Assembly (NCBI RefSeq): GCF_028288225.1
Contig: NZ_JAQBOC010000071.1
Span: 1 to 34,692 of the forward strand
DNA: 34,692 bases
Source of the DNA: Mucilaginibacter sp.
GTDB taxonomy: Bacteria; Bacteroidota; Bacteroidia; Sphingobacteriales; Sphingobacteriaceae
Reading direction: 5' to 3'
Part shown: positions 23,127-30,939 of the stretch, one piece after another
How positions within the stretch are numbered: the first letter of the stretch is position 1
Layout: each line of letters opens with the position of its first letter
Translations under genes and position numbers: made by a program
Notes under the pieces: model-generated
Told to the model about the DNA's origin: nothing
The model's input: only the letters and a program-made list of their open reading frames with translations
The model's database searches: none

Positions 23127-23277
23127 CTTTGTTCCAGGTGTTCCGCGTGAAAATGGAACGCTTTACCGGCGTGGATACACAAACTTGCGCTCCGCCTCAT
23201 CTAAAGCTGCGGCTGCATGCGGCTGGAGAAGGGTTCGGGATGAGATGATCGTTTGCTTATGTCGAACTCACGTCAAC

Positions 23278-24489
23278 TTAATGTTTCTTCCCTTCAATAT
23301 TTGGCAAAAAGCCGGTTATGACACCTATAAGCGGAAGAAATGCGCATACTTTAAAAACATAATAGATGCTGGTGCTGTCTGCCAGTTTACCTAACAGTGC
23401 CGAGCCTAAACCGCCCATGCCAAATGCCAGGCCGAAAAATAAGCCCGATACCATACCTACTTTTCCGGGCACAAGCTCATGAGCATATACAACTATAGCT
23501 GAAAATGCAGATGAAAGAATAATACCTATAATAACGGATAAAGTTATGGTCCAGAATAGATCAGTATAGGGGAGTAGCAAGGTGAAAGGTGCAACACCTA
23601 ATATAGAGAACCAGATAACATATTTACGGCCAAAACGGTCGCCCATAAAACCACCAATAAGCGTACCTGCCGCTATAGCAGCCAAAAATATAAACAGGTA
23701 AAATTGCGATTGCTGTATGGAAATGTGAAACTTGCCGATCAGGAAAAATGTAAAATAATTGGTCATGCTGGCCAGGTAAAAAAACTTGGAGAAAATCAAC
23801 AGCAGCAATACGATCAACGAAGAAATTACCTTTTTTCGGGATAGATTGCTCTTAACGTCAGCTTTAGGTACGGCCTTGCCTGCACGCATATTTAAATGCG
23901 CCTTATACCATTGTCCAACTTTTGATAGTATAACAATTCCCAGCAGTGCAGCAGCTGTAAACCATATAATATAGTGCTGCCCGTATGGTGCAACAATTAA
24001 CGCAACCAGCAACGGCCCGATGGCACTTCCCGCGTTTCCACCCAACTGGAAGATTGATTGTGCTACCCCTTTCTTGCCGCCAGCTGCCAGGTGGGCAAGT
24101 CTTGACGATTCGGGGTGAAATATTGAGGAGCCTATACCCATTAGCGCGACTGCGCAAAGGATTGCTGCAAAGTTAGGCGCGCGTGACAGCATTACTACAC
24201 CAGCAAGGGTTATACTCATCCCTATAGCTAATGAATAGGGCCTGGGTTTACGGTCGGTAAAGAAACCCACGAAGGGCTGCAGCAATGACGCGGTTACCTG
24301 GAAGGTAAAAGTGATGAGGCCTATTTGCGTAAAATTTAAGGCAAAATGCTGCTTTAATAAAGGATAAACTGAAGTGATAATGGATTGAATCATATCATTC
24401 AGTAAATGACTAAAGCTAATGGCAAAAAGAACGCCAAAAACGGTTTTTTGAACTAAAAGCTTTGAATCCTGGGTTGCGGTTTGTTCCAT
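23278..24489 (-). CDS. MFS transporter, fosmidomycin-resistance (Fsr) type
   Basis: 403 aa, 12 predicted membrane segments. The N-terminal FAISFSHLLNDMIQSIITSV and YPLLKQHFALNFTQIGLITF are typical of Fsr-type efflux proteins. FVGFFTDRKPRP is the MFS motif between helices 2 and 3; MGIGSSIFHPESSRLAHLAA and AQSIFQLGGNAGSAIGPLLV are also strong family signatures. A second motif-A-like GGFMGDRFGRKYV stands in the C-terminal half. It probably exports a small molecule with proton antiport; fosmidomycin resistance is the family name, not a proven substrate here. The start at 24487-24489 gives a normal 20-residue cytoplasmic lead. It stands alone. Confidence 0.92.
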   Translation of the reverse strand: MEQTATQDSKLLVQKTVFGVLFAISFSHLLNDMIQSIITSVYPLLKQHFALNFTQIGLITFTFQVTASLLQPFVGFFTDRKPRPYSLAIGMSITLAGVVMLSRAPNFAAILCAVALMGIGSSIFHPESSRLAHLAAGGKKGVAQSIFQLGGNAGSAIGPLLVALIVAPYGQHYIIWFTAAALLGIVILSKVGQWYKAHLNMRAGKAVPKADVKSNLSRKKVISSLIVLLLLIFSKFFYLASMTNYFTFFLIGKFHISIQQSQFYLFIFLAAIAAGTLIGGFMGDRFGRKYVIWFSILGVAPFTLLLPYTDLFWTITLSVIIGIILSSAFSAIVVYAHELVPGKVGMVSGLFFGLAFGMGGLGSALLGKLADSTSIYYVFKVCAFLPLIGVITGFLPNIEGKKH

Positions 24490-24653
24490 TTAATAGTTTG
24501 GGAAGGGAGAGTTTTCTTTAAATTATTTTAGGGGTGTTACAAAAATGCAAATTCTAAGCTGGCGACAAAATAATTATCTGTCATTTGGTTGTTGAATTTT
24601 ATCAATAATTAGATTTACCTGCTTAGCAAACCGGCTTTTTTAAAAAATGTTCA

Positions 24654-24683
24654 TTTGGTTTTGTAAGAGAATGACTACTTTCG
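24654..24683 (+). promoter_or_regulatory. probable promoter of the outer-membrane barrel gene
   Basis: TTTG (24654-24657), an 18-bp spacer and TACTTTCG (24676-24683) resemble the Bacteroidota TTTG / TAnnTTTG promoter, with one mismatch in the -7 box. The implied start is about 75 bp before the ATG. Confidence 0.35.
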
Positions 24684-24763
24684 ATCCTGGTTATAAACCG
24701 GTTATTGGTTACATCAAAACAGGGTCTTGAATTTCAATTAGCCCGGTTATTTTACAGGGTGGC

Positions 24764-26041
24764 ATGAAGTTTTTTTTCTCATTAAGTATTTTTCTTGTTT
24801 TTATGTTAATTGCAGCACAGCTTAGTGCGCAGCAAAATCCGGTTATCATTAAAAGAATTCCTGTTGGTCATAAAGGCGCTGTAGTAAAGGACAGCATTAA
24901 TATAGATACATTAGATAACGGCAGCAAAATTAATAGTCGCGATCAAAAAGATATTGGCGATGTATTAACAAAATTGTTCCACAGTAAACCAAGTCCTGTT
25001 GTTGATTCAATTACCATCAAACCCGAAATTTCAATAGCCCCGGCTATAGGTTATACTTTGCTGTCCAGATTTGCAGTAGTATTGTCGGGCAATGCGGTTT
25101 TTAAAACCGGGCCGCAATCCCGCATCTCAACCGTAATTGCCAGTACCTCATACACCCAAAATAAACAGTTTATATTACCTGTTCAAACCAATATCTGGAG
25201 CAAGGATAATACCTATAATTTTGTAGGCGAATACCAGTATTATAAATATCCGCAAAGTTCATACGGGCTTGGCAGTAATTCAAATATTAAGAATGCGGAT
25301 CCGATGGATTATTCTTATTTCAAATTTTACCAAACTGCTTTAAGACATATAACAGGTGATTTATATGCAGGCCTGGGTTTTATTTTTAATACACATTGGA
25401 ATATATCCGACAAAGGCGATATAAACGGAACCTTGCCAGACTACGCCCTATATGGAAAAGCCTCCCGCACAATAGCCTCGGGTTTAACATTTAATTTACT
25501 GCTCGATTCGAGGGATAATGCAATCAATCCGCTAAAGGGAGGATATGCCGCATTGCAATACCGCGATAATTATGAGTTTTTGGGGAGCAGCACTCCATGG
25601 CGCTCGCTTATTATTGATTTGCGCAAGTACTTTAGGTTCCCGGAAAACTCCGATAATGTGCTTGCCTTTTGGAGCTATAACTGGCTGATTTTGAGCGGGA
25701 GGCCCGGTTATCTTGATCTGCCCAGCACACAATGGGATGGTAACTCAGCCACCGGGCGCGGCTATATCCAGGGCAGGTTCCGTGGCGCCCAAATGATCTA
25801 CCTTGAGAGCGAGTACCGGTTTAAAATCACAAAAAATGGCTTGCTTGGCGGTGTGGTGTTTTTAAACGGCGAATCATTTTCAGCAGCTCCGGGCACCAGT
25901 TTACAGCGTATCCAACCGGGATACGGTCCCGGTTTGCGTTTAAAGCTTAATAAAACCTCAAACACCAATATAACAATTGATTATGGCTTCGGCCGCCAGG
26001 GGTCAAATGGTTTATTTATAGATGTTGGGGAAGCCTTTTAA
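24764..26041 (+). CDS. Omp85-type outer-membrane beta-barrel protein (BamA/TamA family)
   Basis: 425 aa. Signal peptide about 1-22, ending LSAQ. After a polar linker (to about 95) the protein is a single Omp85-like beta barrel with no POTRA domains. LLDSRDNAINPLKGGY is the conserved barrel strand motif of surface-antigen (D15) proteins; GRGYIQGRFRG corresponds to the loop-6 RGY and following GRFRG. The last residue is Phe, the usual outer-membrane insertion signal. POTRA-less forms are found in Bacteroidota, often annotated only as BamA/TamA family; their cargo is unknown. It is separated from the divergent MFS gene by 274 bp. Confidence 0.88.
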   Translation: MKFFFSLSIFLVFMLIAAQLSAQQNPVIIKRIPVGHKGAVVKDSINIDTLDNGSKINSRDQKDIGDVLTKLFHSKPSPVVDSITIKPEISIAPAIGYTLLSRFAVVLSGNAVFKTGPQSRISTVIASTSYTQNKQFILPVQTNIWSKDNTYNFVGEYQYYKYPQSSYGLGSNSNIKNADPMDYSYFKFYQTALRHITGDLYAGLGFIFNTHWNISDKGDINGTLPDYALYGKASRTIASGLTFNLLLDSRDNAINPLKGGYAALQYRDNYEFLGSSTPWRSLIIDLRKYFRFPENSDNVLAFWSYNWLILSGRPGYLDLPSTQWDGNSATGRGYIQGRFRGAQMIYLESEYRFKITKNGLLGGVVFLNGESFSAAPGTSLQRIQPGYGPGLRLKLNKTSNTNITIDYGFGRQGSNGLFIDVGEAF

Positions 26042-26060
26042 CCCGGCATAAACTTAAAAA

Positions 26061-26094
26061 CTAATCTCTTGTCTCTAACCTCTAATCACTATCT
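26061..26094. repeat. heptamer array, TCTAACC/TCTAATC type
   Basis: CTAATCTCTTGTCTCTAACC and CTCTAATCACT follow the barrel gene by about 20 bp. Same family and orientation as 15725-15756. TGTTAA units continue to about 26132. Confidence 0.7.
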
Positions 26095-26168
26095 GTTAAT
26101 TCCTGTTAAATTGTGTTAAATAACTGTTAATCAAGTTGTATGTTGATTTATTGATGGGCCGCATCAAT

Positions 26169-26176
26169 TACATTTG
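26169..26176 (+). promoter_or_regulatory. -7 promoter element of permease 3
   Basis: TACATTTG exactly matches TAnnTTTG, 20 bp before the ATG at 26196. A -33 TTTG is not clear (a TATTG lies near 26149). Confidence 0.4.
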
Positions 26177-26195
26177 TGATACCAACAATTAAATC

Positions 26196-28559
26196 ATGAT
26201 AAAAAGCTATTTAAAAATTGCCTGGCGTAACCTTATCCGCCATAAAAGTTTTTCTTTCATCAATATCGGCGGCTTGTCAATTGGTATCGCAGCCTGCCTG
26301 CTGATCTCCTTATATGTGCATTACCAGTTAAGCTATGATGCTTATCACATCAAAAAGGACAGGATAGTCCGTATTACAAATTTAATGCACACACCTGAAA
26401 ATGACAATGTTAACATAGCATTAACCCCCGTGCTTTTAGCAACTACTTTAAATCATAACTATCCTGAAGTGGAAACTGCTATCCGCTTTGAGCCGGATAG
26501 AAGTATAATGAAAGTTAACAACCAGTTATTTAGGGAGGACAATGTTTACAAAACTGACGCCAATGTATTCGATGTACTCACTTATAAATTTGCAGAAGGC
26601 AGCCGGTCGCAGGCGTTGAGTGACCCGCATAGCATAGTTATAACCGAAACGCTGGCTAAAAAATATTTTGGCAATAGCAGGGCCATTGGCAAAAGCATTA
26701 TTCATAATGGTCAGCCTTACCATGTATCCGCAGTATTGGCGGACCTACCAGAAAACTCCGACATGAAAATTAGTGCCCTGTTGCCTGCTGATTATTCAAA
26801 AGTAACAAACTGGATGACTGATGACTTTTCTGTTTATACCTTTGTGCTTTTTAAACAAAAACCGGATATAGCAGCTTTCGAAAATAAGCTCGCGAAGATC
26901 TCGAAAGAAGATCTCCAGCCTGAGCTAAATAAAATGGGTGCTGTAAAATACTCCGTTAAATTTACTACAGAACCTTTAATTGATGTGCATTTTAGCGCAG
27001 GAAAATTAGGCGATACAGCTAAAGGGGATAAGCAACTGGTTTATATATTCTCTATACTATCCATAGTAATATTAATTGTCGCACTGCTAAACTACATCAA
27101 CCTGTCAACAGCCCGCGCTGCCGAAAGGGCAAAGGAGGTGGGCGTGCGCAAGGTAAACGGCGCCATACAATCAAGCCTGGTGAGGCAATTTTTATTCGAG
27201 TCATTTTTTGTGACCCTTATTGCCCTGGTTATAGCGGTTGCATTAACTGTAATTACGCTGCCGTTTTTAAATAACCTGCTTCAAATAAAGATCTCATTCT
27301 GGAGCTCATCTTTTAGTTTCCTGATTATTTGCGGACTTGTTTTGGCCTCTTCATTATTAACCGGCTTATATCCTGCGTTTGTATTGTCAGCTTTTTCGCC
27401 TATCACTGCCTTAAAAGGAAACTTCAGGCATGCTGCAAAAGGCTTAACCCTGCGCAAGGTTATTACCATTACCCAGTTTGTTATCGCCACTGTGATGATA
27501 GCCGGGGCATTTATTATGAACAGGCAGATAAATTTTGTGCAGCACAGGTCATTAGGCTATGATAAAAGCCAGGTATTAAATATTTCACTGCCCACTGATT
27601 CCGTAGCCTTGTTAAGGGTTGTGCCATTTAACAATGCGCTTAAACAAATGAGCCAGGTGAAAGGGACAGCTGTTCAAAACGGGCTTTCAATAGTTAATAG
27701 TGTGCAAGCCAAAGCAACAACTATGGTAAAGTCAAACGGTGTGAAAAGAGAATTAATGTCGAATTATTTTTCAATTGATGATAAATTTATACCGGTTTTG
27801 AACATGAACCTTGCTACCGGCAGAAATTTTTCGGAAGGAATGGCGACCGATAAAAAAGAGGGCTTTATAGTGAACGAAGCCTTTGTACAGCAGGTAGGGT
27901 GGAAGAACCCCATCGGCCAGACCATTGAAGGGTTTGACCATAAAGGACATGTAGTAGGTGTAGTTAAAAATTTCCATTATGAATCAATGCACAGCCCAAT
28001 TGCGCCGTTAGTAATGGTTTATACTACATTCAGGCCATCTTCCATTTTAGTAAAGATCAGTCCGAATAACCTGCAGCTTGTAAAAAATGCATGGCAATTG
28101 TACTTCCCCGATGTGCCATTTACTTTTGAGTTTATGGATAGTGCCTTTAATACTTTATATCAAAAAGATGTTACCAGCATTAAGCTCTTTAACTATTTCA
28201 CCATGTTATCCATCCTTTTAGCCTGCCTTGGCCTTTACGGATTGGCGCACCTGATAGCAACCCAGCGCACAAAAGAAATCGGGATCCGTAAAGTATTGGG
28301 TGCAGCTTTAAACCAGTTACTGGTATTGCTGGCAAAAGATTTTGTAAAGCTGATAGCCCTGGCAGCAGTTTTGGCCATTCCAATAACCTGGCTTGTTATG
28401 AATAAATGGCTGTCATCCTACGCCTATCACATCAATATAAATTGGTGGCTGCTGGTTTCGCCGGTATTTGTTATCCTGCTTATTTCGATATTGGTTATAA
28501 GTTATCAAACTATAAAAGTTGCTATTACTAACCCGGTTAAGAGTTTGAAGAGTGAGTGA
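26196..28559 (+). CDS. ABC transporter permease, FtsX/MacB type (copy 3)
   Basis: 787 aa, third member of the family. It starts MIKSYLKIAWRNLIRHKSFS; the first membrane segment is about 21-43, a MacB-like periplasmic domain runs to about 275, the central membrane block carries EVGVRKVNGAIQSSLVRQFL, a second periplasmic domain covers about 455-655, and the last block has EIGIRKVLGAALNQLLVLLA. It ends NPVKSLKSE, as the others do. Full length and intact. No ATPase is adjacent; Bacteroidota genomes commonly carry many such orphan permeases. Copies 1 to 3 may share an ATPase encoded elsewhere. Confidence 0.93.
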   Translation: MIKSYLKIAWRNLIRHKSFSFINIGGLSIGIAACLLISLYVHYQLSYDAYHIKKDRIVRITNLMHTPENDNVNIALTPVLLATTLNHNYPEVETAIRFEPDRSIMKVNNQLFREDNVYKTDANVFDVLTYKFAEGSRSQALSDPHSIVITETLAKKYFGNSRAIGKSIIHNGQPYHVSAVLADLPENSDMKISALLPADYSKVTNWMTDDFSVYTFVLFKQKPDIAAFENKLAKISKEDLQPELNKMGAVKYSVKFTTEPLIDVHFSAGKLGDTAKGDKQLVYIFSILSIVILIVALLNYINLSTARAAERAKEVGVRKVNGAIQSSLVRQFLFESFFVTLIALVIAVALTVITLPFLNNLLQIKISFWSSSFSFLIICGLVLASSLLTGLYPAFVLSAFSPITALKGNFRHAAKGLTLRKVITITQFVIATVMIAGAFIMNRQINFVQHRSLGYDKSQVLNISLPTDSVALLRVVPFNNALKQMSQVKGTAVQNGLSIVNSVQAKATTMVKSNGVKRELMSNYFSIDDKFIPVLNMNLATGRNFSEGMATDKKEGFIVNEAFVQQVGWKNPIGQTIEGFDHKGHVVGVVKNFHYESMHSPIAPLVMVYTTFRPSSILVKISPNNLQLVKNAWQLYFPDVPFTFEFMDSAFNTLYQKDVTSIKLFNYFTMLSILLACLGLYGLAHLIATQRTKEIGIRKVLGAALNQLLVLLAKDFVKLIALAAVLAIPITWLVMNKWLSSYAYHININWWLLVSPVFVILLISILVISYQTIKVAITNPVKSLKSE

Positions 28560-28579
28560 AATTGCCGGCAGCTTTTAAT

Positions 28580-28668
28580 CTCAGTGCTCACTGTGCCTTC
28601 TCTGCTACTTTGTGGTTAATTTTTACCGCAGAAGCAGAGGTATCACAAAGTTCTCGGAGATTTGAAAG
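28580..28668. repeat. inverted pair of CACAGAG-type short repeats
   Basis: 28580-28618, read on the minus strand, has ACCACAAAGTAGCAGAGAAG; 28624-28668 has ACCGCAGAAGCAGAGG and ATCACAAAG. They are degenerate copies of the CGCAGAG / CACAAAG short-period repeats found between genes in many bacteria, facing each other to make an imperfect hairpin. 28669-28773 holds nothing else I recognise. Confidence 0.55.
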
Positions 28669-28773
28669 TAAATTTAATCAATGAGCCCTACACCAAAGTA
28701 AACTTGGGTGATCTGTTTATTTGAAAATTCAGTACGTGAAATAATGTATCGATTGTTTATCTTTGTCGACCTT

Positions 28774-28845
28774 GCTCCCGTAGTTCAACGGATAGAATTA
28801 TGGTTTCCGGTACCATCGATATGAGTTCGAATCTCGTCGGGAGCA
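28774..28845 (+). tRNA. tRNA-Arg (CCG)
   Basis: 72 nt. Acceptor GCTCCCG/CGGGAGC with discriminator A; D arm with AACGGATA loop; anticodon stem ATGGT/ACCAT with loop TTCCGGT, anticodon CCG; T arm ATGAG-TTCGAAT-CTCGT with a G-U pair. No CCA is encoded. The integrase gene begins 125 bp downstream, so the 3' part of this tRNA is the likely prophage attachment site. Confidence 0.95.
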
Positions 28846-28876
28846 CTTTTAGAGGGAAATAAAAATCCTCAAAAAA

Positions 28877-28914
28877 CAAAAACGCCCTTTTCCTCAAATC
28901 AGGGGCGTTTTTTT
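28877..28914 (+). terminator. terminator after tRNA-Arg
   Basis: AACGCCC (28881-28887) pairs with GGGCGTT (28903-28909), extended by A/T pairs and followed by a T run. It ends the tRNA transcript before the integrase gene. Confidence 0.88.
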
Positions 28915-28970
28915 GTACTCCGTGTTGGAAGAGTGTTGCCTTTTCGCTCTAACAAAGTTCCAACATTTCT

Positions 28971-30224
28971 ATGAAATCATTTCAAGGAATTACTATGTCC
29001 GAATGCACCGTGCAGCTGTGGTATAATAAGCAGCGTGTAAAAAAAGGCGATATCGTGTCTCTTTACCTTCAAATTATTGTCGGAAGGCAGCATAAAGCTG
29101 TTAAGCTTAAAAATCTTAAGTGGCCGGTTGATAGGTTTGATTGGGAAAAAAAGAAGCTTTTACCCAGGGTTAAAGGCGATCCGGATCTCATGACGTTTAA
29201 TGCCGTTATCGAACGCGAACGCAATAAATATTGGGGGATAGTAATGAACTTCGTTAAAGAGGATCGGAATTTTACTATGGATGATATCCTTAAAGGGTCT
29301 AACCTTTTCCGCTCCGGAACAAACTTTTGCGAGTTTATGGCACAGGCTATAATTGACCGGCAAAAAACAAAGGTTAAAAAGGATATGATTAAGGAGCGCA
29401 CTGCAGAAATACAATCCGGAACTATGAGAAAGTTTCAAAGCTTTTTAAAGGGTAAAGATTTGCCAATTACGCGCATTGATGGTGAATTGCTGGAGGCCTT
29501 TGCCGAAGATTTAAGAAAAGAAGTAACTGAAAATACAGTGTGGATGAGGATCCAGCACATCAAATCATATTTATCCTATGCGACCAGGAACAATGTGGCC
29601 ACCAATCCTGACTATAAACGCTGCATTGTAAGCATGGAAGATCGTGACCCGGTGTGGCTGGAGGAAGATGAGTTAAATAAGCTGCTTGATTTGTACTGGA
29701 CAAACTCATTGAGTGACGTAAATCAAAGAAATTTGAGGGCCTTTTTGTTCGCATCGTTCACGGGCCTGCGGATCTCTGACCTTACCCGTTGGAATAAGGA
29801 TTGGGTAAAAGATGATCATATTTCGTTTATTCCAATTAAGCGGCGTAAATCTGCTAAGCCGCCAAAACCACTCATTATACCCTTAATTCCGGAAGCAAAG
29901 GGCTTCATAAAAGCACTGACCGCAGAAACATTTGAATTACCCTCAGATCAGAAGTATAACGAGGGGTTGAAGGTTTTAGCCGAAAAGGCAGGCATCAATA
30001 AAAAAATAACCTCCCATGTGGCCAGGCATACTTTCGCTACCTGGTTGGCAACAGAAGGGATCCCGGTTGCGGCCATCAGTAAATTATTAGGGCATAAAAA
30101 CACGCAAACTACCATGATCTACGTGCACATAGCTGAGGATTATTTGGCGATGCAGATGATGAAATTACAGAGCAGGTTTGGCAGGGAGCGAAAACAAAAA
30201 ACTACTCCAACGCTCCAATATTAG
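28971..30224 (+). CDS. tyrosine-type site-specific integrase
   Basis: 417 aa phage-type integrase. An N-terminal arm-binding-like domain (about 10-105) is followed by a SAM-like core-binding domain (115-215) and a catalytic domain (225-395). The catalytic set is complete: Arg267 in FTGLRISDL, a beta-hairpin Lys near 290-293 (PIKRRKS), His349 and Arg352 in HVARHTF, His375 in LLGHKN and the nucleophile Tyr384 in TMIYVHI. Met9 (28995) is an equally good start. Position just after tRNA-Arg, reading away from it, indicates integration at the tRNA 3' end. It closely resembles integrases of Bacteroidota prophages and mobile islands. Confidence 0.94.
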   Translation: MKSFQGITMSECTVQLWYNKQRVKKGDIVSLYLQIIVGRQHKAVKLKNLKWPVDRFDWEKKKLLPRVKGDPDLMTFNAVIERERNKYWGIVMNFVKEDRNFTMDDILKGSNLFRSGTNFCEFMAQAIIDRQKTKVKKDMIKERTAEIQSGTMRKFQSFLKGKDLPITRIDGELLEAFAEDLRKEVTENTVWMRIQHIKSYLSYATRNNVATNPDYKRCIVSMEDRDPVWLEEDELNKLLDLYWTNSLSDVNQRNLRAFLFASFTGLRISDLTRWNKDWVKDDHISFIPIKRRKSAKPPKPLIIPLIPEAKGFIKALTAETFELPSDQKYNEGLKVLAEKAGINKKITSHVARHTFATWLATEGIPVAAISKLLGHKNTQTTMIYVHIAEDYLAMQMMKLQSRFGRERKQKTTPTLQY

Positions 30225-30229
30225 CTAAA

Positions 30230-30267
30230 AACGCCAAAAACAGCGCGCAATGGCTGTTTTTGGCGTT
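30230..30267. terminator. bidirectional terminator between integrase and DUF4468 gene
   Basis: AACGCCAAAAACAGC (30230-30244) and GCTGTTTTTGGCGTT (30253-30267) are perfect 15-bp complements around an 8-nt loop, midway between the convergent stop codons at 30224 and 30288. Confidence 0.85.
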
Positions 30268-30287
30268 GGAGCTATTGGAGTGGTTCC

Positions 30288-30899
30288 TTAGAAATCATCA
30301 GCTTTAGCAGGTTTAGATAGAACCTTTTTTATTTCATCTAAAGTCACTGTTGCAAACACATGGATATCGTTTAAAAACTGTAAATCAAACTTGGCTTCAC
30401 CGGTTGTTATGTTGGGGTTTTCATTACCTGCTTTTTTTTGATAATTATATTCGTTAACATCAATAATCTTATTTTGTATCGATTTATAAAAGTTACTATA
30501 AAGTTCATTGTAGCTACTTTGCGTAGAAAAATCGGAAATAACTACCCTATATTTACTATCCTTTACTGTAATTGCTATAACAAACTTGAGGTAATAAACG
30601 TAGTTATATTTTAAAATCATTCTGTATTCGTAGTTCGATTTATAACTGCCACGAATTATTATTTTCCCATTGTCCTTATCGTCCATCTGGATAACATTAT
30701 TGGCAGAATTAAAATTAAGCGCGGCCCACTCATGGGCTCTATAGAATAAATCATTTTTGTTTAATCCTGGTGCCTCTTCTATAATTCGATAACTGTAAGA
30801 TTTACTTGCGGTATCGTATGGTATTTTTGGTACCGCTAAAGTATCCTGCCCTTTGCATATAAATGGTAGTAAATAAAAAACAAACAATAATTTTTTCAT
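30288..30899 (-). CDS. DUF4468-type secreted protein
   Basis: 203 aa. Signal peptide 1-17 (KKLLFVFYLLPFICKG). The pattern SYSYRIIEEAPGLNKNDLFY then RAHEWAALNFNSANNVIQMD and GKIIIRGSYK matches DUF4468, a Bacteroidota domain with a TBP-like fold. Its function is unknown. It is the last gene before the attachment-side end of the prophage, where late accessory (moron) genes often sit, so it may be a lysogenic-conversion gene. It ends at the bidirectional terminator. Confidence 0.8.
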   Translation of the reverse strand: MKKLLFVFYLLPFICKGQDTLAVPKIPYDTASKSYSYRIIEEAPGLNKNDLFYRAHEWAALNFNSANNVIQMDDKDNGKIIIRGSYKSNYEYRMILKYNYVYYLKFVIAITVKDSKYRVVISDFSTQSSYNELYSNFYKSIQNKIIDVNEYNYQKKAGNENPNITTGEAKFDLQFLNDIHVFATVTLDEIKKVLSKPAKADDF

Positions 30900-30939
30900 A
30901 ACAAGTGGTTTAAGTACGCCCTAAACCTATAAAAAATAT

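Noticed and set aside
23107..23394. 95-codon plus-strand frame
   Set aside because: It runs antisense into the MFS transporter gene, and its first half shows no recognisable pattern.
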